A stretch of 64,000 bases of DNA from JAIOSM01 sp023143455 (GTDB lineage Bacteria > Desulfobacterota > Desulfobacteria > Desulfobacterales > Desulfobacteraceae). The notes beneath the pieces were generated by a model. The model was not told where the DNA came from. It saw only the letters and a list, made by a program, of their open reading frames with translations, and searched no databases. Within the stretch, counting starts at the first letter, position 1, and the number at the start of each line of letters is the position of its first letter. Positions 32,726 through 40,103 of this stretch are shown here, piece by piece. A program made the translations under genes and the position numbers. The stretch is from positions 1 through 64,000 of the forward strand of contig DAOVTW010000012.1 of NCBI GenBank assembly GCA_030632885.1. The letters run 5' to 3'.

Positions 32726-32842
32726 ATGACCACATTTAAAATCCATCCCACAGTTATGGACCCTAAGGTGTTTGATAAAAGCATGATGACATACCAGCGT
32801 GGTAATGGTAAAAAATATACAATACCTACTTATTGCCATTGA
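32726..32842 (+). CDS. Putative 38-residue small protein
   Basis: An ATG with GAGGTGGG just upstream opens 38 codons (MTTFKIHPTVMDPKVFDKSM...) ending at TGA 32840-32842. It fills most of the otherwise long gap between NifX-like genes 3 and 4 and is on the same strand. No family recognised; it could be a small protein of the cluster or chance. Confidence 0.4.
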   Translation: MTTFKIHPTVMDPKVFDKSMMTYQRGNGKKYTIPTYCH

Positions 32843-32908
32843 ATAAATCAGGATAATAATAGTTGCCCGGTTAATACAATCAGGAAATTATTTTAAGGAG
32901 GATTATAA

Positions 32909-33436
32909 ATGAAAATAGTTGTCAGCTCAACAGGAGATAGTTTGGATTCCCAGATTGATCCTCGTTTTGGAAGGTGTAGTTTTTTTATCATAATTGATAC
33001 TGAAGATATGAGTTTTGAATCTATTAATAATGAAAACATCGCTCTGGGCGGAGGCGCAGGAATACAGTCTGCAAGTTATGTGGTCTCAAAAGGTGTTAAA
33101 GCTGTACTCACAGGCAATTGTGGTCCTAAAGCCATGCAGGTTTTTAATACAGCAAATGTTGATGTTTATATAGGTTCTAGTGGCACAGTAAAGGAGGCAG
33201 TTGAAAAGTTCAAGCAAGGGGGATTAAGCTCTACAACAAAAGCAACCGTTGAAGAAAAAGCCGGGGTTAATGGTGCTCCAGCACCTACAAATGGTCAAGC
33301 TCAAAATGCAGGTCAGGGTATGGGTGGAGGCAGACGATGTATGGGAGGTTCTGGCAGAGGCATGGGCATGGGTGGTGGACAAGGCGGAGGCAGAGGCATG
33401 GGCGGTTGTAAAGGTGGTGGCAGCGGAGGAGGTTAA
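32909..33436 (+). CDS. NifX/NafY-like protein (4) with Gly/Met-rich, Cys-containing tail
   Basis: The 175 residues have the NifX fold (1-110: KIVVSSTGDSLDSQIDPRFGRCSFFIIIDT, GAGIQSASYVVSKGVKAVLTGNCGPKAMQ). A linker (about 112-135) is rich in Ala, Pro and Asn. A tail of GMGGG, GRGMG and GGC repeats follows with Cys at RRCMGG and GGCKGG. AAGGAGG is well placed. The tail resembles that of NifX-like protein 1 in kind but uses Gly/Met rather than Gly/Gln. Such tails may bind metal or nucleic acid; the role is unknown. Confidence 0.88.
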   Translation: MKIVVSSTGDSLDSQIDPRFGRCSFFIIIDTEDMSFESINNENIALGGGAGIQSASYVVSKGVKAVLTGNCGPKAMQVFNTANVDVYIGSSGTVKEAVEKFKQGGLSSTTKATVEEKAGVNGAPAPTNGQAQNAGQGMGGGRRCMGGSGRGMGMGGGQGGGRGMGGCKGGGSGGG

Positions 33437-33457
33437 TACAATTTTAAGGAAAGTATT

Positions 33458-33682
33458 ATGGAAGAGAAAGTACGCCAAGTTATCGAAAAAATAAGACCAA
33501 TGTTGCAAAGAGATGGTGGAGATGTTGAGCTTGTTAGTGTTGATAATGATGGTGTTGTAAAAGTAAGATTGGTAGGTGCCTGTGTGGGTTGTGCCATGTC
33601 TCAGATCACCTTAAAACAAGGGATTGAAAAGGTTTTATTAAATGAGATCCCTGAAGTTAAAAAAGTAATAAATGTTGAGTAA
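33458..33682 (+). CDS. Nfu/NifU C-terminal-type iron-sulfur scaffold
   Basis: The 74 residues make a complete stand-alone NifU C-terminal domain: MEEKVRQVIEKIRPMLQRDGGDVELVSV, GACVGCAMSQITLKQGIEKVL and EIPEVKKVINVE. The CxxC (Cys in GACVGCA) binds a [4Fe-4S] cluster for transfer to apo-proteins. AAGGA precedes the ATG. It follows NifX-like gene 4 by 21 bases and may load clusters on the ferredoxin-type ATPases of the operon. Confidence 0.93.
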   Translation: MEEKVRQVIEKIRPMLQRDGGDVELVSVDNDGVVKVRLVGACVGCAMSQITLKQGIEKVLLNEIPEVKKVINVE

Positions 33683-33708
33683 AATTTTTTAAATAAGGAA
33701 ATTAATTT

Positions 33709-34584
33709 ATGAGTGTTATAGATTTATATAAAGAAGAAAAACCTGTAATTTCAATGGAGTTTTTTCCTCCAAGAACTAAGAAAGCAAAAGAAAGTTTTGA
33801 TGTAATTATTGATACTCTTGCAGAACTAAAGCCGGATTATATGTCAGTAACATTTGGAGCTGGTGGCTCTGACAGGGATGGATCATATCAAACTGTTAAG
33901 AAAATAATGATTGATAAAAATATACCAACTATCGCTTATATTGCCGGATATGGAATTGGTCCTGATGAGATAAGAGATGTTTTAGATAAATATAAAGAAC
34001 TTGGAGTCGAAACCATTTTTGTAATTCGAGGGGATGAACCAAAGGGCGAGGATTTCAATTCACATTCTGATAGTTTTTCCTATGCCTCAGATATGATAGC
34101 TTTTATTAATAAGAATTATGATTTTACTTTAGGTTGTGCAGGTTACCCTGAAGCACATATCGAAGCTGAAAGCATTGATAAAGACATAGAATATCTTAAA
34201 CTTAAAGTCGATAATGGGGCACAATATGTTGTGGCTCAGTATTTTTATGATAATCAGTATTTTTTTGATTATATTGAAAAATGTAATCGTGCAGGGGTGA
34301 ATGTACCAATTATTCCAGGGATTATGCCTGTTTATACGGTTAAACTTACCAATATTCTTTCAAGTGTATGCGGTTCAACAATATCATCTGAATTAAAGGA
34401 AAAATTAAATAATGTTGATGCTGATGATAAAGATGAAGTATTAAATCTTGGTGTTGATTTTGCCTATGAACAATGCAAAGGGCTACTGGCTAAAGGTGTG
34501 CCAGGGCTACATTTTTATACAATGGATCGCAGCTATTCAACAGCTGTAATTATTAATCGATTAAAACAGGACAATTTATTATAA
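33709..34584 (+). CDS. metF: Canonical 5,10-methylenetetrahydrofolate reductase
   Basis: The 291 residues match bacterial MetF throughout: KPVISMEFFPPRTKKAKE at the N-terminus, PDYMSVTFGAGGSDRDGS (FAD region), ETIFVIRGDEPKGED, GCAGYPEAHIEAESIDKDIEYLKLKVDNGAQYVVAQYFYDNQYFFDYIE, and IIPGIMPVY. It probably makes methyl-THF for methionine synthesis or the Wood-Ljungdahl pathway. It is the third MetF-family gene in 12 kb and the most standard. It follows nfu by 26 bases, an unusual place that suggests co-expression with the NifX/MinD cluster. Confidence 0.95.
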   Translation: MSVIDLYKEEKPVISMEFFPPRTKKAKESFDVIIDTLAELKPDYMSVTFGAGGSDRDGSYQTVKKIMIDKNIPTIAYIAGYGIGPDEIRDVLDKYKELGVETIFVIRGDEPKGEDFNSHSDSFSYASDMIAFINKNYDFTLGCAGYPEAHIEAESIDKDIEYLKLKVDNGAQYVVAQYFYDNQYFFDYIEKCNRAGVNVPIIPGIMPVYTVKLTNILSSVCGSTISSELKEKLNNVDADDKDEVLNLGVDFAYEQCKGLLAKGVPGLHFYTMDRSYSTAVIINRLKQDNLL

Positions 34585-34623
34585 CATCTCAATTGTTTAT
34601 AATTATTTAATAGGAGTAATTTA

Positions 34624-35145
34624 ATGGAACTTACAGATATCGCTTCAGTTGAACAATGGGAAGATTTTGAAAAAGAAATATATAGACTTTCAGGCATGAA
34701 TTCATGCGTGTATAATAACCAAGGGAGTCGTATTACCTCTTATGTAGCATTTGCAAATGAGATATGTCCTATTATTAAAACATATCCTGAAGGGATTGCA
34801 GCAATTTGTGCAACGGTAAGCCAACATTTTGGTGCTGAACTTAGTAAAACAAAAAAACCTCTTGTGGATGAGTGCGATGCAGGTTTTGTTAAATTTGGTG
34901 TACCCATTATATATGATGGCGAATTTTTAGGTATTGTGGGAGGTTGCGGTCATCTTCGTCCTGATGGTGAAGTTGAAACTTTTTTAATTGAAAAAGCTAT
35001 TGGTAAAGATGATCTTGAATTGGAGAATAAAATTTCTACAGTTAAAAAAGTCACAGACAAAGAAATAGAAGGATTTGTTGGCTTTGTTCAGAACTATCTC
35101 AATGATTTGATAGTAACAAAAGATTATTCAGAACTTCCTGAATAA
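34624..35145 (+). CDS. Stand-alone PocR-domain sensory protein
   Basis: The 173 residues form a PocR (PF10114-type) ligand-binding domain: ELTDIASVEQWEDFEKEIYRLSGMNSCVYNNQGSRIT, CPIIKTYPEGIAAICATVSQ, VDECDAGFVKFGVPIIYDGEFLGIVGGCGHL. No DNA-binding, kinase or other output domain follows. PocR domains are thought to bind small organic ligands, and the Cys residues in the CP, CAT and CDAG motifs may hold a metal. AGGAG precedes the ATG, 39 bases after metF. It may sense a metabolite for this operon or for the neighbours. Confidence 0.85.
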   Translation: MELTDIASVEQWEDFEKEIYRLSGMNSCVYNNQGSRITSYVAFANEICPIIKTYPEGIAAICATVSQHFGAELSKTKKPLVDECDAGFVKFGVPIIYDGEFLGIVGGCGHLRPDGEVETFLIEKAIGKDDLELENKISTVKKVTDKEIEGFVGFVQNYLNDLIVTKDYSELPE

Positions 35146-35155
35146 CTATATTGGG

Positions 35156-35312
35156 TAAGCCCCCGACTTTGCCGGGGAGAAACTCATAGTTTGACAATTC
35201 AGGGAATACACGAAAGTCCTTAATGATATGAACCGTTTGTCGATTACATCAAAGGGAAAAGCATAATACAAGCCTTCGGCTTAGTCGGAGGTCACTGACT
35301 TTTCAGAAGTTG
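35156..35312. mobile_element. Two orphan hairpins resembling IS200/IS605 (TnpB-type) right ends
   Basis: AAGCCCCCGACTTTGCCGGGG near 35156-35177 closely resembles the conserved right-end hairpin of IS605-family elements. A second, AAGCCTTCGGCTTAGTCGGAGG followed by TCACTGAC (about 35270-35299), is a common variant of the same. Neither tnpA nor tnpB is present. The segment might be a degraded element, a mobile palindrome of the PATE type, or a relic of a TnpB guide RNA. The first hairpin may also serve as terminator for the PocR gene. Confidence 0.45.
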
Positions 35313-35321
35313 AGAGATAAT

Positions 35322-35798
35322 TTATAAATTTTTCTTTATTTCCGGGTGATTTGCAATGGATTTTAAAAATTGCTGGGTGTGTTTGTTCATTCGGGATCGA
35401 AATAATTGTACTATTCTTAGTGTGATCAAATATCCAAGCTCACGGTTCTTTTTAAATAGCTCTAACATTTTTTCATTATTGATCATGATAACTTCACTTT
35501 TTTCTGCGCAAATAGCAGAAAAAGAGGATTTGACTTCACCCATGAGGGCTGAAAGACCAAAAGAGTGTCCTTTAGTTACTTCATCCAGCGTTAGAGAAGC
35601 ACCCTTTGGTGACCTGGAATTTAAAAAAATCTTGCCTGATAAAAGCATATAAAAATTGGAAAGGTTTTGATTTTGCTTAAAAAATTCTGTTTCTTCTTTA
35701 TATGTTTCAATATTTGCAATATTTCCGATCTCAGCGAGTATCTCATCGGAAAGACCTTGAAAAAAGAGTATTTTTTTTAGTTGTTCTATTTTAACCAT
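35322..35798 (-). CDS. Cyclic-nucleotide-binding domain protein (1), no output domain
   Basis: The 158 residues form a Crp-type cNMP-binding fold: LKKILFFQGLSDEILAEIGNIANIETYKEETEFFKQNQNLSNFYMLLSGKIFL, then GHSFGLSALMGEVKSSFSAICAEKSEVIMINNEKMLELF. The phosphate-binding cassette (normally GE...RxA) is altered: GLSAL and SFSAI lack the Arg. No HTH domain follows; the C-terminus is a helix pair. It may therefore bind another ligand or act structurally. It lies at the end of the antiporter gene set. Confidence 0.82.
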   Translation of the reverse strand: MVKIEQLKKILFFQGLSDEILAEIGNIANIETYKEETEFFKQNQNLSNFYMLLSGKIFLNSRSPKGASLTLDEVTKGHSFGLSALMGEVKSSFSAICAEKSEVIMINNEKMLELFKKNRELGYLITLRIVQLFRSRMNKHTQQFLKSIANHPEIKKNL

Positions 35799-35830
35799 GG
35801 TTAAACCTGCATAAATTATTAATTAAATTT

Positions 35831-36337
35831 TTAAAAAATCGGAGTAAGAGTTTCAATATCAGCAATTTTATGTTTGAACTCCGGGTTGTTATCCAAGGTT
35901 TTCATAATCATATTGGCCCTATTTTCCATTATCCTTTTATAGCGCAGAGCCAATCTGAGCATTACCTGATATCCAAGATCATCATGTTCTTTAAAGAGCT
36001 TAGTCATTGTTTTGCTGTTAAGTGTAATTATCTCACATGGTTCCTGGCAGACTGCTGTCGAAGCTGCATTTGTACCTGGCACAAGGGAAACAACACCAAA
36101 GGTTGAACCTGACTGGATTGAGTCAAGAATAATATCAACATCAGGAGATAGTGCAACTTTCAGGGCAACCTGTCCCATGATCAGCATATAAAACATATCA
36201 ATATCTTTATTTGTCTCGAATAACACAGTGCCTGTATTAAAAATACTTAATTGAGCATGGGGCGCGATAATTTCAAGTAAACCATCAGGCAAGCCATGAA
36301 GTAGATTAATTTTTTTTAAATCTTCAATTTTGACCAT
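35831..36337 (-). CDS. Cyclic-nucleotide-binding domain protein (2), no output domain
   Basis: The 168 residues are a paralog of the gene at 35322 (MVKIEDLKKINLLHGLPDGLLEIIAPHAQ, FYMLIMGQVALKV, GSTFGVVSLVPGTNAASTAVCQEPCEIITLNSKTMTKLF). The cassette GVVSLVPG...AST again lacks the Arg that binds cyclic-nucleotide phosphate. No DNA-binding domain. The two genes are 32 bases apart and start alike, so they arose by tandem duplication. The gene follows the antiporter gene by 21 bases, implying a shared transcript. Confidence 0.82.
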   Translation of the reverse strand: MVKIEDLKKINLLHGLPDGLLEIIAPHAQLSIFNTGTVLFETNKDIDMFYMLIMGQVALKVALSPDVDIILDSIQSGSTFGVVSLVPGTNAASTAVCQEPCEIITLNSKTMTKLFKEHDDLGYQVMLRLALRYKRIMENRANMIMKTLDNNPEFKHKIADIETLTPIF

Positions 36338-36358
36338 ATTGAATCCTGTTAAAAAAGA

Positions 36359-38131
36359 TTATGTAAGCAAAAAGATCAGTAGAATAAAGATAGTTGCTAC
36401 TGCTGCTCCTAATCCTATTGGTAAAGTTCCGTTCATTATATCATCATAAAGTCTTAATTTTTTGATTTCCAGACGCTTCCCGCTAAACCCCATGATTAGC
36501 CAGAAGTTGACAGAAATAAAGAGCGCAAGCTTTGCTGCAGTGTCTTTAAAAAAAGAAGCAAGAGCTAAGACAATATTAGTAACAATAATATCACTTGATT
36601 TATTTAAGGTATTTAAGGTTTTATCAAGTACTAAGTAAGCTGCTCTTCCAAGTTTACGGTAGAACCAGTCGACATCCAGATTTATGGATTTAATTTCCGG
36701 AGGATAATATCCTGAAAGGATTAAGAGGGCAAAGGCAAGTGCTCCAAACATCAGCAATTGCAGCTGACCCACCACATGTGCTCCTGTATAAGGAATATAA
36801 TTAACTGTATAAGGAAGCAGATTGTATAATGGTTGGGGGAAAACACCTATTGCTACGCATAGAAAAGCTGCGATACCCATGGCAAGAAGCATGTTCCATG
36901 AAGGCTCTTTTGCTCTGATTCCAGAATCATGCCCAAAAAAAGTAAAGAACGGGACCTTAATACCTGCATGGTGAAACACACCAGCTGAAGCAAATTGAAG
37001 CACAAGATAGACAAGAACATATTTTCCATTCACAGCAGCGGTAATCACCATTGATTTTGAAACAAAGCCTGAAAAGAAAGGGAATGCAGAAATTGATGCT
37101 GCCCCCACCATGCAGAAAAGACAGGTTAAGGGCATTGTTTTATATAGCCCGCCTAATTCAGTGCACTTTATTTTTCCGGTCATTTGGAGAACAGAACCTG
37201 CTGCCATGAACAATAGGCCTTTATAAAGGATATGGCAGAATGCGTGGGCAATTGCACCATTAAGGGCAAGTTCAGTTCCAATACCGATTCCTACAAGCAT
37301 GAATCCTATTTGATTCAAAAGGCTGTATGCAAGCACCCTGCGTATATCATTTTCAAGAACTGCATAGAATATAGGCACAAAGACCATAAATGCACCCACC
37401 CAGATTAAAAGCTCTGTGCCCGGGAATGTCCTTATAAGAAGATAAACCGCAGATTTAGTGGTAAATGCACTTAAAAACACAGTACTGGTTGGTGTGCCAT
37501 TCGGGTAAGCATCCGGAAGCCAGGCATGCAATGGAATAGCTGCTGCATTTAAGGCCACCCCAATTAAAATAAAATAAGTTTCTATTCCATCAAGACCTAT
37601 CTTGTCAAAGGCAAGAGTTCCTGTTTTGCTATAATAAAGCATGATACCGGCGAGTAAAAACAATCCGCCGATAATATGTACCAGGATATATCTGAAGGCT
37701 GCTTCTTTCGAAGCTTTGGTTCGAGAAGCAAGAATTAAAAAAGTAGAGCTGACTGCCATAATTTCCCAGAAAATGTAAAGACTGAAAAAATCACCGGCAA
37801 ATACCACTCCTAACGTTGAACCAGCATAAACAATTGCAGAAACATGTTGAAGATCATCTTCTACTTTTAAAGCAAACAAAATCCCAAGAAAAGCCATCAG
37901 GATAAAGATAATCCCAAAGACCATGGAAAGCTTATCAATTCTACCCATTATCAATTCATATCCCCAGAATTCAAAAGTCCAGATGGTACCAAGGGGGATG
38001 TTCATGATAATATAAAAAGCAACCAATGGGATTAAAAGCATATATATAGATTTAGTCTTGTCTTTTAAGAAGGGAATAAGAAAAGAGCCTAAAATAAAAA
38101 TAAATGCAGGTGGAATCATATTACTTGTCAT
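36359..38131 (-). CDS. Proton-translocating antiporter subunit, MrpD/NuoN-like (1)
   Basis: The 590 residues with about 15 membrane helices match the proton_antipo_M family. SLYIFWEIMAVSSTF carries the TM5 Glu, and ALNAAAIPLHAWLPDAYPNGTPTSTVFLSAFTTKSAVYLL carries the TM7-8 Pro/Lys. GAIAHAFCHILYKGLLFMAAGSVLQ has a His-Lys pair. A C-terminal extension (about 460-590) adds a linker and further helices. Length and the GTPTSTVFLSAFTTKS motif match the MrpD-like subunit common in deltaproteobacterial Mrp/Mbx clusters. It overlaps the small membrane gene upstream by 11 bases. Confidence 0.9.
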   Translation of the reverse strand: MTSNMIPPAFIFILGSFLIPFLKDKTKSIYMLLIPLVAFYIIMNIPLGTIWTFEFWGYELIMGRIDKLSMVFGIIFILMAFLGILFALKVEDDLQHVSAIVYAGSTLGVVFAGDFFSLYIFWEIMAVSSTFLILASRTKASKEAAFRYILVHIIGGLFLLAGIMLYYSKTGTLAFDKIGLDGIETYFILIGVALNAAAIPLHAWLPDAYPNGTPTSTVFLSAFTTKSAVYLLIRTFPGTELLIWVGAFMVFVPIFYAVLENDIRRVLAYSLLNQIGFMLVGIGIGTELALNGAIAHAFCHILYKGLLFMAAGSVLQMTGKIKCTELGGLYKTMPLTCLFCMVGAASISAFPFFSGFVSKSMVITAAVNGKYVLVYLVLQFASAGVFHHAGIKVPFFTFFGHDSGIRAKEPSWNMLLAMGIAAFLCVAIGVFPQPLYNLLPYTVNYIPYTGAHVVGQLQLLMFGALAFALLILSGYYPPEIKSINLDVDWFYRKLGRAAYLVLDKTLNTLNKSSDIIVTNIVLALASFFKDTAAKLALFISVNFWLIMGFSGKRLEIKKLRLYDDIMNGTLPIGLGAAVATIFILLIFLLT

Positions 38132-38366
38132 AGTAGTTCTCTTTTTTCATTACAATTAGTCTTAAAATTTTAGCCAGAAAAATCAGCAGAACACATGAGA
38201 AGAATCCATAAACAGCAGAGAATCCTTTTAGGTTTTCAAAGGCAAAGGCCGGATGTGGATGAATAAAAAATTCTGAAATTAATAAAATTACAAGAGAAAT
38301 ATAAAAAAATACTAAAAATCTTTTAATATTTTTTGGGTTGTCAAAAATTGTAAGTTCTTTTTTCAT
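38121..38366 (-). CDS. Small two-helix membrane protein of the antiporter cluster
   Basis: The 81 residues begin with a charged N-terminus, followed by two hydrophobic segments (about 17-34, LVFFYISLVILLISEFF; about 52-72, AVYGFFSCVLLIFLAKILRLIV) separated by a HPHPAF stretch. It is a conserved type of protein next to MrpD-like subunits in Desulfobacterota. It overlaps the large subunit gene downstream by 11 bases, so it is translated with it. Function is unknown; it may be an accessory subunit. Confidence 0.75.
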   Translation of the reverse strand: MKKELTIFDNPKNIKRFLVFFYISLVILLISEFFIHPHPAFAFENLKGFSAVYGFFSCVLLIFLAKILRLIVMKKENYYDK

Positions 38367-38377
38367 AAAATTAATCC

Positions 38378-38530
38378 TTAATGAATACCACCGGCTCCAA
38401 AGCCTGCTGTAAAAGCATATATTAAATAGATCAAAGAAAGTGAAATAGCTATATAAAAAGCAGTTTTATATCCTGGTGCTGGATCATGACCCAGCATTTC
38501 CCATTCATCATCATCTTTTTTAGAATTCAT
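38378..38530 (-). CDS. 50-residue single-helix membrane protein of the antiporter cluster
   Basis: A short gene of 51 codons (with stop) sits in an otherwise empty gap between the antiporter genes: a charged N-terminus (MNSKKDDDEWEMLGHDPAPG), one membrane helix (AFYIAISLSLIYLIYAF), and a glycine-rich end (TAGFGAGGIH). AAAGG lies before the ATG on the minus strand. Spacing (23 bases to the next large subunit, 11 to the small membrane gene) fits an operon member. The amphipathic, acidic N-terminus and clean helix support a real protein. Function is unknown. Confidence 0.75.
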   Translation of the reverse strand: MNSKKDDDEWEMLGHDPAPGYKTAFYIAISLSLIYLIYAFTAGFGAGGIH

Positions 38531-38553
38531 GTTTAAGCCTTTAATTAAATTTA

Positions 38554-40047
38554 TTAAAGTCCTAGCCCGACTTTGACTAAATTAACAAAAACGTCAGGAT
38601 AGAAAAATAAAATCACTGAAATAACTGCTGTAATAACAAGAGGTACAACACACCATAATGGTGCTTCTTTGATTGTTGTTCTGTCTGATGGATTTGTTGT
38701 CTCTGAAGATTCATCATTAGATTTTGAAAAAACCCCCTGATATATAATTGGTAAAAAATAAAAAGCATTTAAGAATGAACTTACAAGTAAAACAGCCATC
38801 AGGATTTTATATTCTGATTCAAGAGTACCCATTAGAAGATACCATTTGCTATAAAAACCACCACTTGGTGGTAACCCAATTACTCCTAGAGCTCCAATGA
38901 AAAAAGCTGCAAAGGTTATGGGCATTTTTTTACCAAGTCCCTTCATCTGACTTATATATTTTTTACCTGTTGTAACATAAATTGCTCCGGCACAGAAAAA
39001 GAGTGTGATTTTTCCAAATGCATGCATTGCAATGTGTATCACACCTCCAAGTAGCCCCATTGGTGTTAGCAAAGCAACTCCAAAAATTATATATGAGAGC
39101 TGGCTGATGGTGGAAAATGCAAGGCGGCGCTTAAGTTCGTCCTGGGACAGAGCTATACAGGAGCTTAACAATATTGTTATAGCAGCAATTGTGGCAATTA
39201 TTACTCCTAAATTAAAATTTGTCAGAAGTTCAACACCAAAAATACCGGTAATGACCCTGACAATACTGAATACTCCAACTTTAACTACAGCAACAGCGTG
39301 CAAAAGAGCACTTACCGGAGTTGGAGCAACCATTGCCGCAGGAAGCCATGAATGAAAAGGCATAATACTAGCTTTTGCAAATCCAAAAACAAACATCAGC
39401 AATAATACTGTTAATGCTGGTTTTGACATTTGACCAGCCTGAAATATTCCTCCCGGAGCAAAATCAAGTGTCCCTGTAACATGGTAACAATAAAGCATAG
39501 CAGGAAGAACAAGTCCAACTGAAGTCCCTAAGATAAAAGTTAGGTATTTGCGACCTGATATTTTAGATTTTTCATCCTGGTGGTGAGTAACCAGAGGATA
39601 TGTTGCCAAAGACAAGATTTCATAAAAAAGATAAAGAGTGAGCAGGTTTGCAGAAAAGGCTGCTCCTATGGTTGCAGATATTGCAAGGGCAAAAAAGGAT
39701 ACAAAGCGTGTCTGCCCATGTTCTTTTAATGTTCGCATGTAGCCGATTGAATACATGGATGTGATTATCCATAAAGAGGATGCCACAATTGCAAACAACA
39801 TTCCAAGTCCATCTACTTTAAAAGCAATTGATGCCCCGGGAGCTAATTTAAAAAGCGTAAGAACTATTTCTTTGCCCTGTAAAATCACAGGCAACATTGA
39901 ACATACTATAAGAAATTTGATTATTCCTGCTGTAAATGTCCAAGCTTCTCTCACATTAGGCTTATTAGAAAATAAAATTAGCATTGGAATGACAAGAAGA
40001 GAAACTAAAACAGCCAAAAGAGGTTTTATTGATATGATTTGATCCAT
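38554..40047 (-). CDS. Proton-translocating antiporter subunit, MrpA/NuoL-like (2)
   Basis: The 497 residues with about 14 helices belong to the proton_antipo_M family. LLTLYLFYEILSLATYPLV holds the TM5 Glu. MPFHSWLPAAMVAPTPVSALLHAVAVVKVGVF is the classic NuoL/MrpA motif with the TM8 Lys, and GGVIHIAMHAFGKITLFFCAGAIY has the His-Lys pair. ALGVIGLPPSGGFYSKWYL follows. No C-terminal DUF4040 region is present; that domain is encoded separately at 42806. It is 56 bases after the next MrpD-like gene. Confidence 0.9.
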   Translation of the reverse strand: MDQIISIKPLLAVLVSLLVIPMLILFSNKPNVREAWTFTAGIIKFLIVCSMLPVILQGKEIVLTLFKLAPGASIAFKVDGLGMLFAIVASSLWIITSMYSIGYMRTLKEHGQTRFVSFFALAISATIGAAFSANLLTLYLFYEILSLATYPLVTHHQDEKSKISGRKYLTFILGTSVGLVLPAMLYCYHVTGTLDFAPGGIFQAGQMSKPALTVLLLMFVFGFAKASIMPFHSWLPAAMVAPTPVSALLHAVAVVKVGVFSIVRVITGIFGVELLTNFNLGVIIATIAAITILLSSCIALSQDELKRRLAFSTISQLSYIIFGVALLTPMGLLGGVIHIAMHAFGKITLFFCAGAIYVTTGKKYISQMKGLGKKMPITFAAFFIGALGVIGLPPSGGFYSKWYLLMGTLESEYKILMAVLLVSSFLNAFYFLPIIYQGVFSKSNDESSETTNPSDRTTIKEAPLWCVVPLVITAVISVILFFYPDVFVNLVKVGLGL

Positions 40048-40103
40048 TAACTAACAGCCTTTTATTAAATTAATATCCACCAATAATAGATAAATAATCC
40101 TCG

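Noticed and set aside
33224..33508. Minus-strand open frame rich in Ala, Ser and Thr-His
   Set aside because: It is the complement of the Gly-rich repeat coding of NifX-like gene 4 and nfu.
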